Shown: positions 25,533 to 33,976 of the stretch, piece after piece
How the letters are laid out: each line of letters opens with the position of its first letter
Position numbering within the stretch: position 1 is the stretch's first letter
NCBI GenBank assembly: GCA_030428945.1
Contig: JAUIEC010000005.1
Coordinates: 186,001-250,000 of the forward strand
Direction of reading: 5' to 3'
Source: Phycisphaerae bacterium
GTDB taxonomy: Bacteria; Planctomycetota; Phycisphaerae; UBA1845; Fen-1342
Length of the DNA: 64,000 nt
The notes under the pieces: model-generated
Database searches by the model: none
The model's input: the letters and a program-made list of their open reading frames with translations, nothing else
What the model was told of the DNA's origin: nothing
Position numbers and translations under genes: made by a program

Positions 25533-26192
25533 TCAACTGGCCTGGTCGTCGCCGGCCGTGACGCGCTCGTAGGTCAGTTCCATGACCTTGGTCATTTCGT
25601 CCTGGCCGGGCATCGCGTGGTACATGACCATCACGTGCTTGTTGTTGTCGATCACGCGGAGGACGGTCCGGGACTTGACCTTGCCCATCTCCGGCATGAC
25701 GAAGTGGCCCTTGTAGTTGAACGTCTTGCTGGATTCGTCATAGCTGCCGGCATCCATCATCGGCTGCGTGCTCATGTTGTCGATCCAGATGTTGAAGTAC
25801 CGCTTCTGGGCCCGGTCGTAGCCGGAAATGCCCTCGCCCTGGAAGGGCTGCCCCATGAAGTCGGCCTTGTAGGTCGCCCGCAGATAGCGGCCGCCGAGGA
25901 TCCACTCGTTCGTGCAGGTGCCTTCCGAGACGCTCGGCTCGGCCCCCGGTTCCATCCAGTGCTTCGAGGTCGTCTTCCACTTGCCGACCAGCACCTGCAT
26001 GTGCTTGTGCTCGGGCCCCGGGGCGGCCGTCGCCATCCAGGCCTCCATCATCGCGTCCTGGTCCATCTCCGCGGTCCTCGCCTTGTCCTGTGCGTGACCA
26101 TGGTCGTGACCATCGTGATCGTGCTTGTGGCCGTCCTGCCCGAAGCTGGCCGCGACCAGACAGTACATCGCCAGCACTGCGTAGCGTTTCAT
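25533..26192 (-). CDS. Secreted DUF1579 family protein with His-rich N-terminus
   Basis: 219 aa. A signal peptide (MKRYAVLAMYCLVAASFG) is followed by a His/Asp-rich stretch QDGHKHDHDGHDHGHAQDK, which could bind metal. The DUF1579 core comes next (LVGKWKTTSKHWMEPGAE, CTNEWILGGRYLRATYKADF, GISGYDRAQKRYFNIWIDN, HVMVMYHAMPGQDEMTKVME). DUF1579 proteins are small beta-barrel-like secreted proteins without a proven role. The gene is monocistronic, with its own predicted promoter 81-109 bases upstream. Confidence 0.8.
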   Translation of the reverse strand: MKRYAVLAMYCLVAASFGQDGHKHDHDGHDHGHAQDKARTAEMDQDAMMEAWMATAAPGPEHKHMQVLVGKWKTTSKHWMEPGAEPSVSEGTCTNEWILGGRYLRATYKADFMGQPFQGEGISGYDRAQKRYFNIWIDNMSTQPMMDAGSYDESSKTFNYKGHFVMPEMGKVKSRTVLRVIDNNKHVMVMYHAMPGQDEMTKVMELTYERVTAGDDQAS

Positions 26193-26272
26193 CCGTCTCT
26201 CCTTTGTCCTGCGTTCGCCGTTGCCCGATCGCGCTTCGGGTCCGTTCCCAGCGCGACCTCGAGAACGGCGAA

Positions 26273-26301
26273 ATGTTAGGTCTTTGTACTGGTGCGGTCA
26301 A
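26273..26301 (-). promoter_or_regulatory. Predicted sigma70-type promoter of the DUF1579 gene
   Basis: Minus strand: TTGACC (26301-26296), 17-base spacer, TAACAT (26278-26273). The -35 box is 5 of 6, the -10 box 4 of 6. It lies in the divergent space between this gene and gyrA. On the plus strand a TAAAAT at about 26397 may be the gyrA -10 box, but no -35 box is visible. Confidence 0.55.
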
Positions 26302-26463
26302 CAAAAATGCGCCGGCCGTTTTTGAAGTGCTCGCAACTGCCTGCGGGGGTGTCACTTGTGCGCCCCGCGCGGGCTCGGAATCGCGGTCGTTTGCGGCTAA
26401 AATGCCGGCTGGCTGAATGGCGCGGATCCCACCTCACGGATGGCTAGCGAGGACTGTTGCAGG

Positions 26464-29037
26464 ATGTCTGAAGAGATTCCCCAGAACCAGCTGACCCCCA
26501 TCGCCCACGAGATGGAGGAGTCGTACCTGACCTACGCGATGAGCGTGATCATGGCCCGGGCCCTGCCCGACGTCCGCGACGGGCTGAAGCCCTCGCAGCG
26601 CCGCATCCTCGTCGCGATGAACGACCTCAACCTCCGACCGACCGCCAAGCACCGCAAGTGCGCCAAGATCTGCGGCGACACCAGCGGCAACTACCACCCG
26701 CACGGCGAAGGCGTGATCTACCCGACGCTCGTCCGCATGGGCCAGGAATGGAGCATGCGGCACGAACTGGTCGACTCGCAGGGCAACTTCGGCAGCATCG
26801 ACGGCGACCCACCCGCCGCCATGCGGTACACCGAGGCCCGCCTCGCCCGACCCGCCGAGGAAATGCTGACCGACCTCGACAAGGAAACGGTCGACTTCGA
26901 GGAAAACTACGACGGCACCCGCCAGGAACCGACCGTCCTGCCCAGCCGCTTCCCCAACCTGCTGATCAACGGCTCGGAAGGCATCGCCGTCGGCATGGCC
27001 ACCCGCCTGCTGCCCCACAACCTCGGCGAAATCTGCGACGCGACCGTCGCCCTGATCGACAACCCCGAAATGACGGTCGAGGAACTGATGCAGATCGTTC
27101 CCGGCCCGGACTTCCCGACCGGCGGCGTGATCCGCGGCCGCAAGGGCATCTACGACGCCTTCAGCACCGGACGCGGTTCGCTGCCGGTCCAGGGCAGGAT
27201 CCACACCGAGGAGACCCGGAGCGGGCAGATCCATGTCGTCGTCGACGAGATCCCCTACGGCGTGCTGCTGCCGACGATCAAGGAGAAGATCGTCGACTGC
27301 GTGCAGAACGGCACGATCAAGGGCATCGCCGACATGCGCGACGAGTCCGGGCGGACCGCCCTCGTCCGGCTGGTGATCGTCCTGAAGAAGGACGCCAACC
27401 CGGACGTGGTCATCAATCAGCTCTGGAAGTACACGCCGCTGCAGAGCAACATCCACGCCCTGAACATCGTGCTGGTCAACCGGGCGCCGAAGACCCTCAA
27501 CCTCAAGCAACTGATCGAACACTTCATCGATCACCGCAAGGTCGTCATCCGCCGCCGGACCCAGTACCTGCTCCGCAAGGCCCGCCAGCGGGCCCACATT
27601 CTCGAAGGCCTGATCCTGGCCGTGGCCGACATCGACGAGATCATCCAGCTCATCCGCACCTCGCCCGATGTCGACACCGCCCGCGAGCGGCTGATGAACA
27701 AGCCGTTGCGCCTGAGCGAGGCCGCGACCGTCGCCCGCCTGCTGCCCGAGGTCTTCCTGCGGCGCGTCACGACCGCCGACCAGCACCTGACCCGCCCGCA
27801 GGCCGACGCGATCCTGGCGATGCAGCTTCGCAAGCTGACCGGGCTCGAGATCGAGCAACTGGCCGGCGAATACGGCAAGCTGACCGAGGAGATCGCCGAC
27901 TTCGAACTGATCCTCGGCGACGAACGCCGCGTGCTCGACATCATTTCGGACGACATGATCGAGATCAAGGAGAAGTACGCCCAGCCGCGGCGGACCGAGA
28001 TCGCGGCCGCGGCCGACGACATCGAGATGCTCGACCTGATCGAGCAGGAAGACGTGATCGTCACGATCTCGCACGAGGGCTACATCAAGCGGGTGCCGAT
28101 CGACACCTATCGCAGCCAGGGGCGCGGCGGCAAGGGCATCCGCGGCACCGACGCGAAGGACGGCGACTTCACCGAACACCTGCGGATCGCCAACACGCAC
28201 GACTACCTGCTGTTCTTCACCGACCACGGACGGGTCTACTGGCTGCGGGTCTACGACATCCCGAGCATGGGCCGCACCAGTCGCGGGCGGAACCTGGTCA
28301 ACGTGCTGACCATGCAGGAGGGCGAACGCCACATGGCCGTCCTGCCGGTCAGCGAGTTCGAAGAGAAGTTCGTCCTGTTCGCCACCGAGCAGGGCGTCGT
28401 CAAGAAGACCCCGCTGTCGGCCTTCTCGCGTCCGCGTCCGAGCGGCATCCAGGCGATCACGCTGGTCGACGACGACAAGCTGATCGGCGTGCGACTGACC
28501 AGCGGCAGCGACCAGGTCGTGCTCGGCACCCGCGGCGGGATGGCCTGCCGCTTCGTCGAGGACGACGTCCGGGCGATGGGCCGCACGGCCCGCGGCGTCC
28601 GCGGCATCGAGCTGAAGACCGACGACCGCGTGGTCGACATGGCCGTGATTCAGCCGGGCATGAGCCTGCTGACCGTCTGCGAAAACGGGATGGGCAAGCG
28701 GACGGACATCGACGAGTACCGGCTGACCCGCCGCGGCGGCAAGGGTGTCATCAACATCCGGATCACCGACAAGAACGGCCCGGTCGTCGCCCTGCGGGCG
28801 GTGACCGACGAAGACGAACTGATGATGATCACCGCCAAAGGCACGCTCCTGCGGACCCGCCTCGACCAGATCCGCATGATCGGCCGGGCGACCCAGGGCG
28901 TCCGCCTGATCCGCGTCGACGACGAGGATCGCGTGGTGGCCGTCGCCAAGGTGCTCAGCGAAGACGAAGAGGACAAGGCGGCCGACAGCGGTCCGGAGCG
29001 TGACCCGGACGATTCCGGCCCCGCCCCGTCGGAGTGA
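26464..29037 (+). CDS. gyrA: DNA gyrase subunit A
   Basis: Cleaves and rejoins DNA in gyrase. ATG 26464 follows GAGGA; ATG 26440 is the alternative. 857 aa. The breakage-reunion domain has [40 protein letters not shown] and the active tyrosine in [11 protein letters not shown] (Y122 from this start). The C-terminal DNA-wrapping domain has the GyrA box QGRGGKG and six blade-like repeats, so it is GyrA rather than ParC. From this start, residues 83 and 87, the quinolone contacts Ser and Asp in E. coli, are Gly and Pro. gyrB is not adjacent. The 3' end is part of a 45-bp tandem repeat. Confidence 0.95.
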   Translation: MSEEIPQNQLTPIAHEMEESYLTYAMSVIMARALPDVRDGLKPSQRRILVAMNDLNLRPTAKHRKCAKICGDTSGNYHPHGEGVIYPTLVRMGQEWSMRHELVDSQGNFGSIDGDPPAAMRYTEARLARPAEEMLTDLDKETVDFEENYDGTRQEPTVLPSRFPNLLINGSEGIAVGMATRLLPHNLGEICDATVALIDNPEMTVEELMQIVPGPDFPTGGVIRGRKGIYDAFSTGRGSLPVQGRIHTEETRSGQIHVVVDEIPYGVLLPTIKEKIVDCVQNGTIKGIADMRDESGRTALVRLVIVLKKDANPDVVINQLWKYTPLQSNIHALNIVLVNRAPKTLNLKQLIEHFIDHRKVVIRRRTQYLLRKARQRAHILEGLILAVADIDEIIQLIRTSPDVDTARERLMNKPLRLSEAATVARLLPEVFLRRVTTADQHLTRPQADAILAMQLRKLTGLEIEQLAGEYGKLTEEIADFELILGDERRVLDIISDDMIEIKEKYAQPRRTEIAAAADDIEMLDLIEQEDVIVTISHEGYIKRVPIDTYRSQGRGGKGIRGTDAKDGDFTEHLRIANTHDYLLFFTDHGRVYWLRVYDIPSMGRTSRGRNLVNVLTMQEGERHMAVLPVSEFEEKFVLFATEQGVVKKTPLSAFSRPRPSGIQAITLVDDDKLIGVRLTSGSDQVVLGTRGGMACRFVEDDVRAMGRTARGVRGIELKTDDRVVDMAVIQPGMSLLTVCENGMGKRTDIDEYRLTRRGGKGVINIRITDKNGPVVALRAVTDEDELMMITAKGTLLRTRLDQIRMIGRATQGVRLIRVDDEDRVVAVAKVLSEDEEDKAADSGPERDPDDSGPAPSE

Positions 29038-29138
29038 GTCTGACCGGGCCCGGACGGTTCCGGCCCCGACCCGTCGGAGTGAGTCTGACCGGGCCCGGAC
29101 GGTTCCGACGCCGGCCCTTCGAGTGAGTTTGACCGGGC
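28994..29138. repeat. 45-bp tandem repeat covering the gyrA stop codon
   Basis: Units beginning GAGTGAGTCTGACCGGGC start at 29032, 29077 and 29121 (spacing 45 and 44). The last 15 or so codons of gyrA form a more diverged first unit. Because 45 is divisible by 3, the second unit repeats the same reading frame with its own TGA. The duplication therefore copied the end of the gene together with its stop. Confidence 0.8.
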
Positions 29139-29254
29139 GGCATGGTTGCCCCGCGCCGTCCTGTGCCCGATACTTCGAACCGACAGCGTGGGCCGCGCGG
29201 CCGCGCAGCGACAGGTCCACAACCGCGTCAGGTTCACAGAAGCGGAGAGAGAAC

Positions 29255-29608
29255 ATGCCACACGTCGTCACAGGACGTTGCGTCGACTGCCGATATACCG
29301 ACTGCTGTGCGGTCTGCCCGGTCGATTGCTTCTACCAGATCGAAGAACCGAAGATGCTCGTGATCGACCCGGACACGTGCATTGACTGCCAGTTGTGCGT
29401 CCCCGAGTGCCCGGTGCACGCGATCTACGAGGACGAGGAAGTGCCCGAAGCCTACGCCGAGTGGACCGCCAAGAACGAGGAACTGTTCGGCGACGGCGAA
29501 CAGGTCAGCGAAAAGGTCGACGCCCTGCCCGGCGCCAAGACGCTCGAACAGGTCCAGGCCGAGGAAAAGGCCAAGGGCCTCGACGTCAGCGAACCTCGCA
29601 ACGCCTGA
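29255..29608 (+). CDS. fdxA: 7Fe ferredoxin, FdxA type
   Basis: Small electron carrier with one [3Fe-4S] and one [4Fe-4S] cluster. 117 aa from ATG 29255, with GGAGAGAG upstream. CVDCRYTDCCAVCPVDCFYQ (about 8-27) and CIDCQLCVPECPVHAIYEDE (about 43-62) reproduce the Azotobacter-type FdxA pattern. That pattern includes C-x2-C-x4-C-x3-C-P in the first cluster region and a charged C-terminal tail. Redox partner unknown; the neighbours give no hint. A hairpin terminator follows. Confidence 0.93.
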   Translation: MPHVVTGRCVDCRYTDCCAVCPVDCFYQIEEPKMLVIDPDTCIDCQLCVPECPVHAIYEDEEVPEAYAEWTAKNEELFGDGEQVSEKVDALPGAKTLEQVQAEEKAKGLDVSEPRNA

Positions 29609-29645
29609 CCGGCCCCCCCCACGGGGGCGGTGAAAGAGTGGAAAC

Positions 29646-29701
29646 GTGAAAGGGTGAAAGAGGGTCCGTTCGGGGCCGCTTTCGCCCTTTCCGCTTTTTT
29701 T
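29646..29701 (+). terminator. Intrinsic terminator built from GTGAAAG-type repeat
   Basis: GTGAAAGGGTGAAAGAGGG, a short centre, then GGGGCCGCTTTCGCCCTTT, CCGC and a run of seven T. The purine arm is a GTGAAAG tandem array that starts at about 29626 after the ferredoxin stop; the other arm is its complement. It is the clearest case of an array arm serving as a terminator stem. Confidence 0.75.
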
Positions 29702-29716
29702 GCGAGGGAAGCCAGG

Positions 29717-29829
29717 GAAAAGGGAGCGAGGGAGCGAGGGAGCCAGGGAGCGAGGTAATTCGAGGGAGCTTGGGAGCCAGATTCGGAGCCAGGGGGATAC
29801 TTAGGGGGGCGGGGAGCCAGGGAGCGGGA
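29717..29829. repeat. GGGAGCGA/GGGAGCCA tandem array
   Basis: About ten degenerate units GGGAGCGA, GGGAGCCA, GGGAGCTT with interruptions. It lies directly before element A copy 2. No complementary CTCCCTCG array follows here; the next gene (nadC) has a CTTGCTTA-type array instead. Confidence 0.75.
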
Positions 29830-29831
29830 CC

Positions 29832-29910
29832 GTAGGGTGCGTCATCGACGCGGCCGCCCGCGGTCACGTTCGTGGCGGAACCCCCGGGCGTCGATGCCGC
29901 ACCGCCTGGC
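29832..29910. repeat. Element A cruciform repeat, copy 2
   Basis: GTAGGGTGCGTCATCGACGC ... GGGCGTCGATGCCGCACC, then GCCTGGC. The outer arms pair over about 16 bp with one mismatch; the inner part differs from copies 3 and 4. The following 45 bases (CCGCTGGTCGA ... CTCGCGCGGA) resemble those after copy 3, so the mobile unit may be longer. Confidence 0.7.
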
Positions 29911-30019
29911 AACTCCGCTGGTCGAAGGGCACCTCGCGCGGAGAGGACAGTATCTTCTCTCCAGGCGTCGATCGGATCGCCGCGATCTACGCAGCAACGC
30001 GACCGCCGTGCCAGCGCGC

Positions 30020-30045
30020 CACGGCTCTTGAGCTCTTGAGCCGTG
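30020..30045. repeat. Palindrome CACGGCTC...GAGCCGTG
   Basis: CACGGCTCTT, GAGCTC, TTGAGCCGTG: 8-bp arms around an inner GAGCTC palindrome, followed by TCTTCTCGCC. The same TGTCTTC tag follows element A copy 4 and flanks the element B copies. The region 29911-30122 otherwise shows no gene. Confidence 0.5.
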
Positions 30046-30122
30046 TCTTCTCGCCACGACCGGATCGAGTCGCACAAGGGTCGCCCCGCGAATCGACCGA
30101 AACGCCTGCTGCGCGCCGCCCT

Positions 30123-30185
30123 CCTTGCTTACCTGCTTACTTGCTTACCTGCTCACTTGCTCACTTGCTTACTTGCTCACTTGCC
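30123..30185. repeat. CTTGCTTACTTG-type array overlapping the nadC 3' end
   Basis: Eight or so units CTTGCTTA, CCTGCTTA, CTTGCTCA. On the minus strand they read AAGTGAGC/AAGTAAGC. The last seven codons and the TGA stop of nadC (30161-30163) are part of this array. Confidence 0.8.
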
Positions 30186-31084
30186 ACATCCAGCCCGAAA
30201 TCGAAATTCACCGCCGAATGCGTCAGCGCCCCCACCGAGATCCGGTCGACCCCCGTCCCCGCGATCGCCGCGATCGTCTCGAGCGTCACGCCCCCCGAGG
30301 CCTCCAGCAGCACTTCGCTGTCACGCTGATCGCGGGTCGTCACCGCCGCCCGCAGGTCGTCCAGCGCGAAGTTGTCCAGCAGGATGATGTCGATCCCGGC
30401 CACGCCCAGCGCAACGCCGAACTGCGCCAGCGTATCGACCTCGACCTGCAGGAAACCCGCCTCGACCGGGCGGGCCGCCACGATCTCTTCGAGCCGCGCA
30501 CGCAGCCCATCCCCGACCAGGCCGGCCAGGTGGTTGTCCTTCACCAGCACGGCGTCGTACAGGCCCCGGCGGTGGTTCGTCCCCCCGCCGCAGGTCACCG
30601 CGTACTTGTCCAGCAGGCGCCAGCCCGGCAGCGTCTTCCGCGTGTCGAGCACCTGCACCCCCGGATTGCCGCCGCGTGCGGCCGCCACGTGGCGGGCCGT
30701 GTGACTGGCCACGCCGCTCATCCGACCCAGCACGTTCAGCAGCGTCCGCTCGGCCGAGAGAATCAGACCCGCGTCACCCTGGATCGTGGCCACCCGCTGC
30801 CCGGCCTCGCAGGTTCCTCCGTCGCCGGCGTGCAGCGTCATCCGTTCGATCCGCCCGCCAAGCCGCCTGCGGGCCGCCGCCAGGATCGGATCGATCAGCA
30901 CCAGGCCCGCCAGCGTGCCCGCCTGTCGCGCCACGACGCTCGCCCGCAGCGTTCCGGTCGGCGCGGCCACGCGAGCCGTCAGATCCCCGACCGTGCCCAG
31001 ATCCTCGTCCAGCCCCGCCTCGATCAACCGGGCCGTGGCCGGATCGGACAACACCTCATCAGCCGTAACCTGCGAAATCAACAC
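30161..31084 (-). CDS. nadC: Nicotinate-nucleotide pyrophosphorylase (carboxylating)
   Basis: Converts quinolinate and PRPP to nicotinate mononucleotide in de novo NAD synthesis. 307 aa from GTG 31084 (AGGG nearby); TTG 31111 is open too. Family motifs: EDLGTVGDLTARV, AERTLLNVLGRMSGVASHTA, VLDTRKTLPGWRLLDKYAVT, GGGTNHRRGLYDAVLVKDNH, LLDNFALDDLRAAV, EASGGVTLETIAAIAGTGVD and RISVGALTHSAVNFDFGLD. The terminal residues ASEQVSK are encoded by a tandem array and replace whatever the original end was. nadA and nadB are not nearby. Confidence 0.94.
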   Translation of the reverse strand: MLISQVTADEVLSDPATARLIEAGLDEDLGTVGDLTARVAAPTGTLRASVVARQAGTLAGLVLIDPILAAARRRLGGRIERMTLHAGDGGTCEAGQRVATIQGDAGLILSAERTLLNVLGRMSGVASHTARHVAAARGGNPGVQVLDTRKTLPGWRLLDKYAVTCGGGTNHRRGLYDAVLVKDNHLAGLVGDGLRARLEEIVAARPVEAGFLQVEVDTLAQFGVALGVAGIDIILLDNFALDDLRAAVTTRDQRDSEVLLEASGGVTLETIAAIAGTGVDRISVGALTHSAVNFDFGLDVASEQVSK

Positions 31085-31145
31085 GCTTGCCCTGCCGATC
31101 AACGGAAGCAAGTCAGCAGCAGGGCGCCGACGGCCTTCGTGGCAC

Positions 31146-31186
31146 GCCTGGCTCCCTCGCTCCCTCGCTCCCTGGCTCCCTGGCGA
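31146..31186. repeat. CTCCCTCG-type array at a gene 3' end
   Basis: GCTCCCTCG twice, GCTCCCTGG twice, ending 2-6 bases before the stop (31188) of the minus-strand epoxyphenylacetyl-CoA-isomerase-like gene. On that strand it is GGGAGCGA after the stop. Confidence 0.75.
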
Positions 31187-31187
31187 A

Positions 31188-31997
31188 CTACTTTCCCTCG
31201 AAGGACGGCTTGCGCTTCTCGGCGAACGCCATCACGCCCTCGCGATGATCGGCGGTGTTGCCGGCGGTGTGCTGGAGGAACGCTTCGTATTCGAGTTGAT
31301 CCTCGAAGGTGCTGGTCCAGGCGTGCCGCAGCGCCCGCTTGGTCAGCCCGATCGCGCGGGTCGGCATGCCGGCAAGCTGACCGGCCCACTCCTGCGTCGC
31401 GACCCGCAACTCGGCCTCGTCCTGTACCAGGCGATTGACCAGCCCGACGTGCTGCGCCTCCGAAGCCGGCAGCTTCTGGCCGAAGAAGCACAACTCCGCC
31501 GCCCGCCCGTAGCCGACGTGCTGCACCAGCGTCTGGGTCGCGCCCGAATCGGGAACCAGCCCGACATTGACGAACGCCATCATGAACGAGGCGTTCTTCG
31601 TCGCGATCCGCAGATCGCAGGCAAACGCGAAACTGGCACCCGCCCCGGCCGCCACGCCGTTGACGGCCGCGATGACCGGCTTCTCGAGCGTCCGCAGACG
31701 CTGCACGACGCCGTTGTATTTCTTCCGCAGGTGCGTGCCGAAGTCCAGGTCGTCGCCGACCCGCGTGCCCTCGTACCGGCCGCGGATGTCGGCCAGGTCC
31801 TGCCCGCTGCAGAACGCCTTGCCCGCGCCGGTCAGCACCAGGCAGCGGACCGCGTCGTCGCGGGTCGCCGTCCGCAGGGCCGTCCCGAGTTCGACGCTCA
31901 TCTGGTCGTTGAAGGCGTTGTAGCTCTCCGGACGGTTCAGCGTGATCGTCATCACGCCGTCCGCCGCGGCCACGTCAATCGTTTCGAAGGTGCTCAT
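31188..31997 (-). CDS. Enoyl-CoA hydratase/isomerase, PaaG-like
   Basis: 269 aa from ATG 31997 (MSTFETIDVA). Crotonase fold: GVMTITLNRPESYNAFNDQM, GAGKAFCSGQDLADIRG (oxyanion loop 1), PVIAAVNGVAAGAGASFAFA (oxyanion loop 2, about 104-123), FMMAFVNVGLVPDSGATQTL, and ADHREGVMAFAEKRKPSFEG at the end. The GQDL and VNVGLVPDSG phrases resemble PaaG (1,2-epoxyphenylacetyl-CoA isomerase) more than ordinary hydratases. It follows a PaaF-like paralogue by 5 bases. Other paa genes are absent here, so a general beta-oxidation role is equally possible. Confidence 0.85.
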   Translation of the reverse strand: MSTFETIDVAAADGVMTITLNRPESYNAFNDQMSVELGTALRTATRDDAVRCLVLTGAGKAFCSGQDLADIRGRYEGTRVGDDLDFGTHLRKKYNGVVQRLRTLEKPVIAAVNGVAAGAGASFAFACDLRIATKNASFMMAFVNVGLVPDSGATQTLVQHVGYGRAAELCFFGQKLPASEAQHVGLVNRLVQDEAELRVATQEWAGQLAGMPTRAIGLTKRALRHAWTSTFEDQLEYEAFLQHTAGNTADHREGVMAFAEKRKPSFEGK

Positions 31998-32002
31998 CGC
32001 GG

Positions 32003-32773
32003 TTACTTTCCGGTGAAGACGGGCTGGCGTTTCTCGAGGAAGGCGGCCATGCCCTCCCGCTGATCCTGCGTGGCGAACAGCATGTAGAACAGCTTGCGTT
32101 CGTACTCGAGCCCCTCCGACAGCGTCGTGTCGAACGCCTTCAGCACCGCCTCCTTGGCGTGCTGCAGGGCCAGCGGACTCTTGTCGGCCAGTTCGTGACA
32201 GACCCGCAGGGCCTCGTCCAGGTAGTGCTCGTCCGGGACCACCCGGCTGACCAGACCGGCCTGGCAGGCCTCGGTCGCGGCGAGCATTCGCCCGGTCAGA
32301 ACCATGTCCATCGCCCGGGCCTTGCCGATCGAGCGCGTCGTCCGCTGCGTCCCGCCCGCCCCCGGCATCACCCCGATGTTGATCTCCGGCTGGCCGAACC
32401 GGGCCGACTCGGCCGCGACGACGATGTCGCAGTGCATCACCAGTTCGCACCCGCCGCCCAGGGCGTAGCCGCTGACGGCCGCCACGATCGGCTTCTTGAC
32501 GCGCCGGATCCGCTCCCACTTGGAGAACTGATCGCGACGGATCATCTCGACCATCGAGGCGTCCGACATCTCGCCGATGTCCGCCCCGGCCGCAAAGGCC
32601 CGCTCGCTGCCGGTCAGCAGCATGCAGCGCACCTCTGGGTCGCGGTCAAAGCCGGTCAGCGCCGCAACCAGCCCGTCCATCGTCGCCAGGTTCAGCGCAT
32701 TGAGCTTGTCCGGCCGATTGATCCGAACGATCCCGACTTGCGCACGCGTTTCGGTAAGAACTTCATTCGCCAT
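32003..32773 (-). CDS. Enoyl-CoA hydratase, PaaF-like
   Basis: 256 aa from ATG 32773 (MANEVLTETR). Crotonase fold: VGIVRINRPDKLNALNLATM, ERAFAAGADIGEMSD, KKPIVAAVSGYALGGGCELV and CDIVVAAESARFGQPEINIG. The catalytic-site phrase MPGAGGTQRTTRSIGKARAM follows, with REGMAAFLEKRQPVFTGK at the end. Both catalytic Glu positions of hydratases seem present (GGGCELV, GQPEINIG region). It would hydrate 2-enoyl-CoA in beta-oxidation. It is the first of two genes with the PaaG-like paralogue and shares a divergent space with the formyltransferase gene. Confidence 0.88.
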   Translation of the reverse strand: MANEVLTETRAQVGIVRINRPDKLNALNLATMDGLVAALTGFDRDPEVRCMLLTGSERAFAAGADIGEMSDASMVEMIRRDQFSKWERIRRVKKPIVAAVSGYALGGGCELVMHCDIVVAAESARFGQPEINIGVMPGAGGTQRTTRSIGKARAMDMVLTGRMLAATEACQAGLVSRVVPDEHYLDEALRVCHELADKSPLALQHAKEAVLKAFDTTLSEGLEYERKLFYMLFATQDQREGMAAFLEKRQPVFTGK

Positions 32774-32795
32774 GCCCCGCATGGTAGCCGAAGAC

Positions 32796-32909
32796 AAGGG
32801 AGCGAGGGAGCGAGGGAGCAAGGGAGCATGGGAGCAAGGAAGAGAACAGGGATCGAAGTGTCCGACGCTTTCCTCGCTCCCTCGCTCCCTGGCTCCCTTG
32901 CTCCCTTCC
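32796..32909. repeat. Paired GGGAGCGA and CTCCCTCG arrays in a divergent intergenic space
   Basis: The left arm (32796-32840) has GGGAGCGA, GGGAGCAA, GGGAGCAT units. The right arm (32869-32909) has CTCCCTCG, CTCCCTGG, CTCCCTTG units. The arms can pair across a 28-base centre. Unlike most arrays it lies between two gene starts, so here it cannot be a simple 3'-end structure for either neighbour. Confidence 0.8.
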
Positions 32910-32977
32910 CCCGAAGAATTTGTCCGTCCCGGCGGCATGGTCTACGATCGATCCTGTCACCAGCAGGAGTCCCTTCG

Positions 32978-33976
32978 ATGCGAGTCGCTCTGATCGGCAG
33001 CGTCAGTTCGAGTTGGCATGCCGTCCGCGGCCTGCTCGACGGCGGCGTCGAAGTCTGCGGCGTCCTCGGACTGGCCCCGGCGCATGCCGCCGGCGTCAGC
33101 GACTACCGCGACCTCGCCCCGCTCGCCGCCGAGCATGACCTGCCCTACTGCCCGTTCCACAAGGTCACCGATCCCGAGGTGGCCGCTTTTCTCGACCGCC
33201 AGACGCCCGACCTGCTGCTGGTCATCGGACTTTCGCAGATCGTCCCCGATGACCTGCTCGCGCGAACCCCGCACGGCGGAATCGGTTTCCACCCGACCCT
33301 CCTGCCCGAGGGCCGCGGCCGCGCGCCGGTCGCCTGGACGATCCTGCTGAATCAGCCGGCCGCGGTGAACCTGTTCTACCTGACGGCCGACGCCGACGCG
33401 GGTGACCTGATCGCGCAGGTCCCGGTCCCCGTGCAGCCCGACGACACGGCCCAGTCGCTGATCACGCGAACGAATGAAGTCCTCGAAGGAACGCTGGCAT
33501 CGCTCGGCCCGGCGCTGCGCAAGGGAAAGCTGCCGCGTATTCCGCAGGATCCGCGCCGCGCCACCTGGTACGGCGCCCGCCGACCCGAGGACGGCCGGAT
33601 CGACTGGCGCGAACCGGCGATGCAGATCGATCGGCTCGTGCGGGCGGCCGGGCACCCCTACCCCGGTGCGTTCACGCACGACCGCGGGCAGAAGCGGATC
33701 ATCTGGCGGTCCGAGATCGTGCCGGGCGGACGCTGGCACGGAACACTCGGGCAGGTCCTCGAGGTCGATCCCGTGCGCGGTGTGCTGGTGCAGTGCGGCA
33801 GCGGCCACCTGCGGCTGATCGAGGTCAGCGGCCCGGACGGGCACCCGGTTCCGCGCGACGCGTTCCGGGTCGGCGTGCGGCTGGGGCACGCGGTCGAGGC
33901 CGAACTGGAGCAACTCGCCGCCCGCGTGGCGGATCTCGAATCGGAACTGGCCCGCCTGCGCGAGGGACACGCATGA
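32978..33976 (+). CDS. Formyltransferase family protein (Fmt/ArnA-like fold)
   Basis: 332 aa from ATG 32978, with CAGGAG upstream. Predicted to use 10-formyl-tetrahydrofolate to N-formylate an amine. N-terminal Rossmann fold MRVALIGSVSSSWHAVRGLL, then HPTLLPEGRGRAPVAWTIL (about 107-125) and YLTADADAGDLIAQ with the conserved Asp. In Fmt and ArnA the catalytic triad is Asn-x-His...Asp; here the Asn position is Gly (GFH). The C-terminal part (about 205-310) resembles the Fmt/ArnA OB-like domain, followed by a short coiled coil. It overlaps the next gene, a PIG-L deacetylase, suggesting amino-sugar deacetylation then formylation. Confidence 0.8.
   Translation: MRVALIGSVSSSWHAVRGLLDGGVEVCGVLGLAPAHAAGVSDYRDLAPLAAEHDLPYCPFHKVTDPEVAAFLDRQTPDLLLVIGLSQIVPDDLLARTPHGGIGFHPTLLPEGRGRAPVAWTILLNQPAAVNLFYLTADADAGDLIAQVPVPVQPDDTAQSLITRTNEVLEGTLASLGPALRKGKLPRIPQDPRRATWYGARRPEDGRIDWREPAMQIDRLVRAAGHPYPGAFTHDRGQKRIIWRSEIVPGGRWHGTLGQVLEVDPVRGVLVQCGSGHLRLIEVSGPDGHPVPRDAFRVGVRLGHAVEAELEQLAARVADLESELARLREGHA

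Noticed and set aside
26434-29271. A 945-codon open frame antisense to gyrA, and similar long antisense frames over rplA, tuf and others
   Set aside because: High-GC coding sequence gives long open antisense frames. Their protein content is low-complexity and mirrors the codon pattern of the recognised sense gene.
32774-32938. Extension of the PaaF-like protein upstream of 32773
   Set aside because: It would translate the GGGAGCGA array (residues such as EGSKGARERGSEE) and is not part of the crotonase fold.
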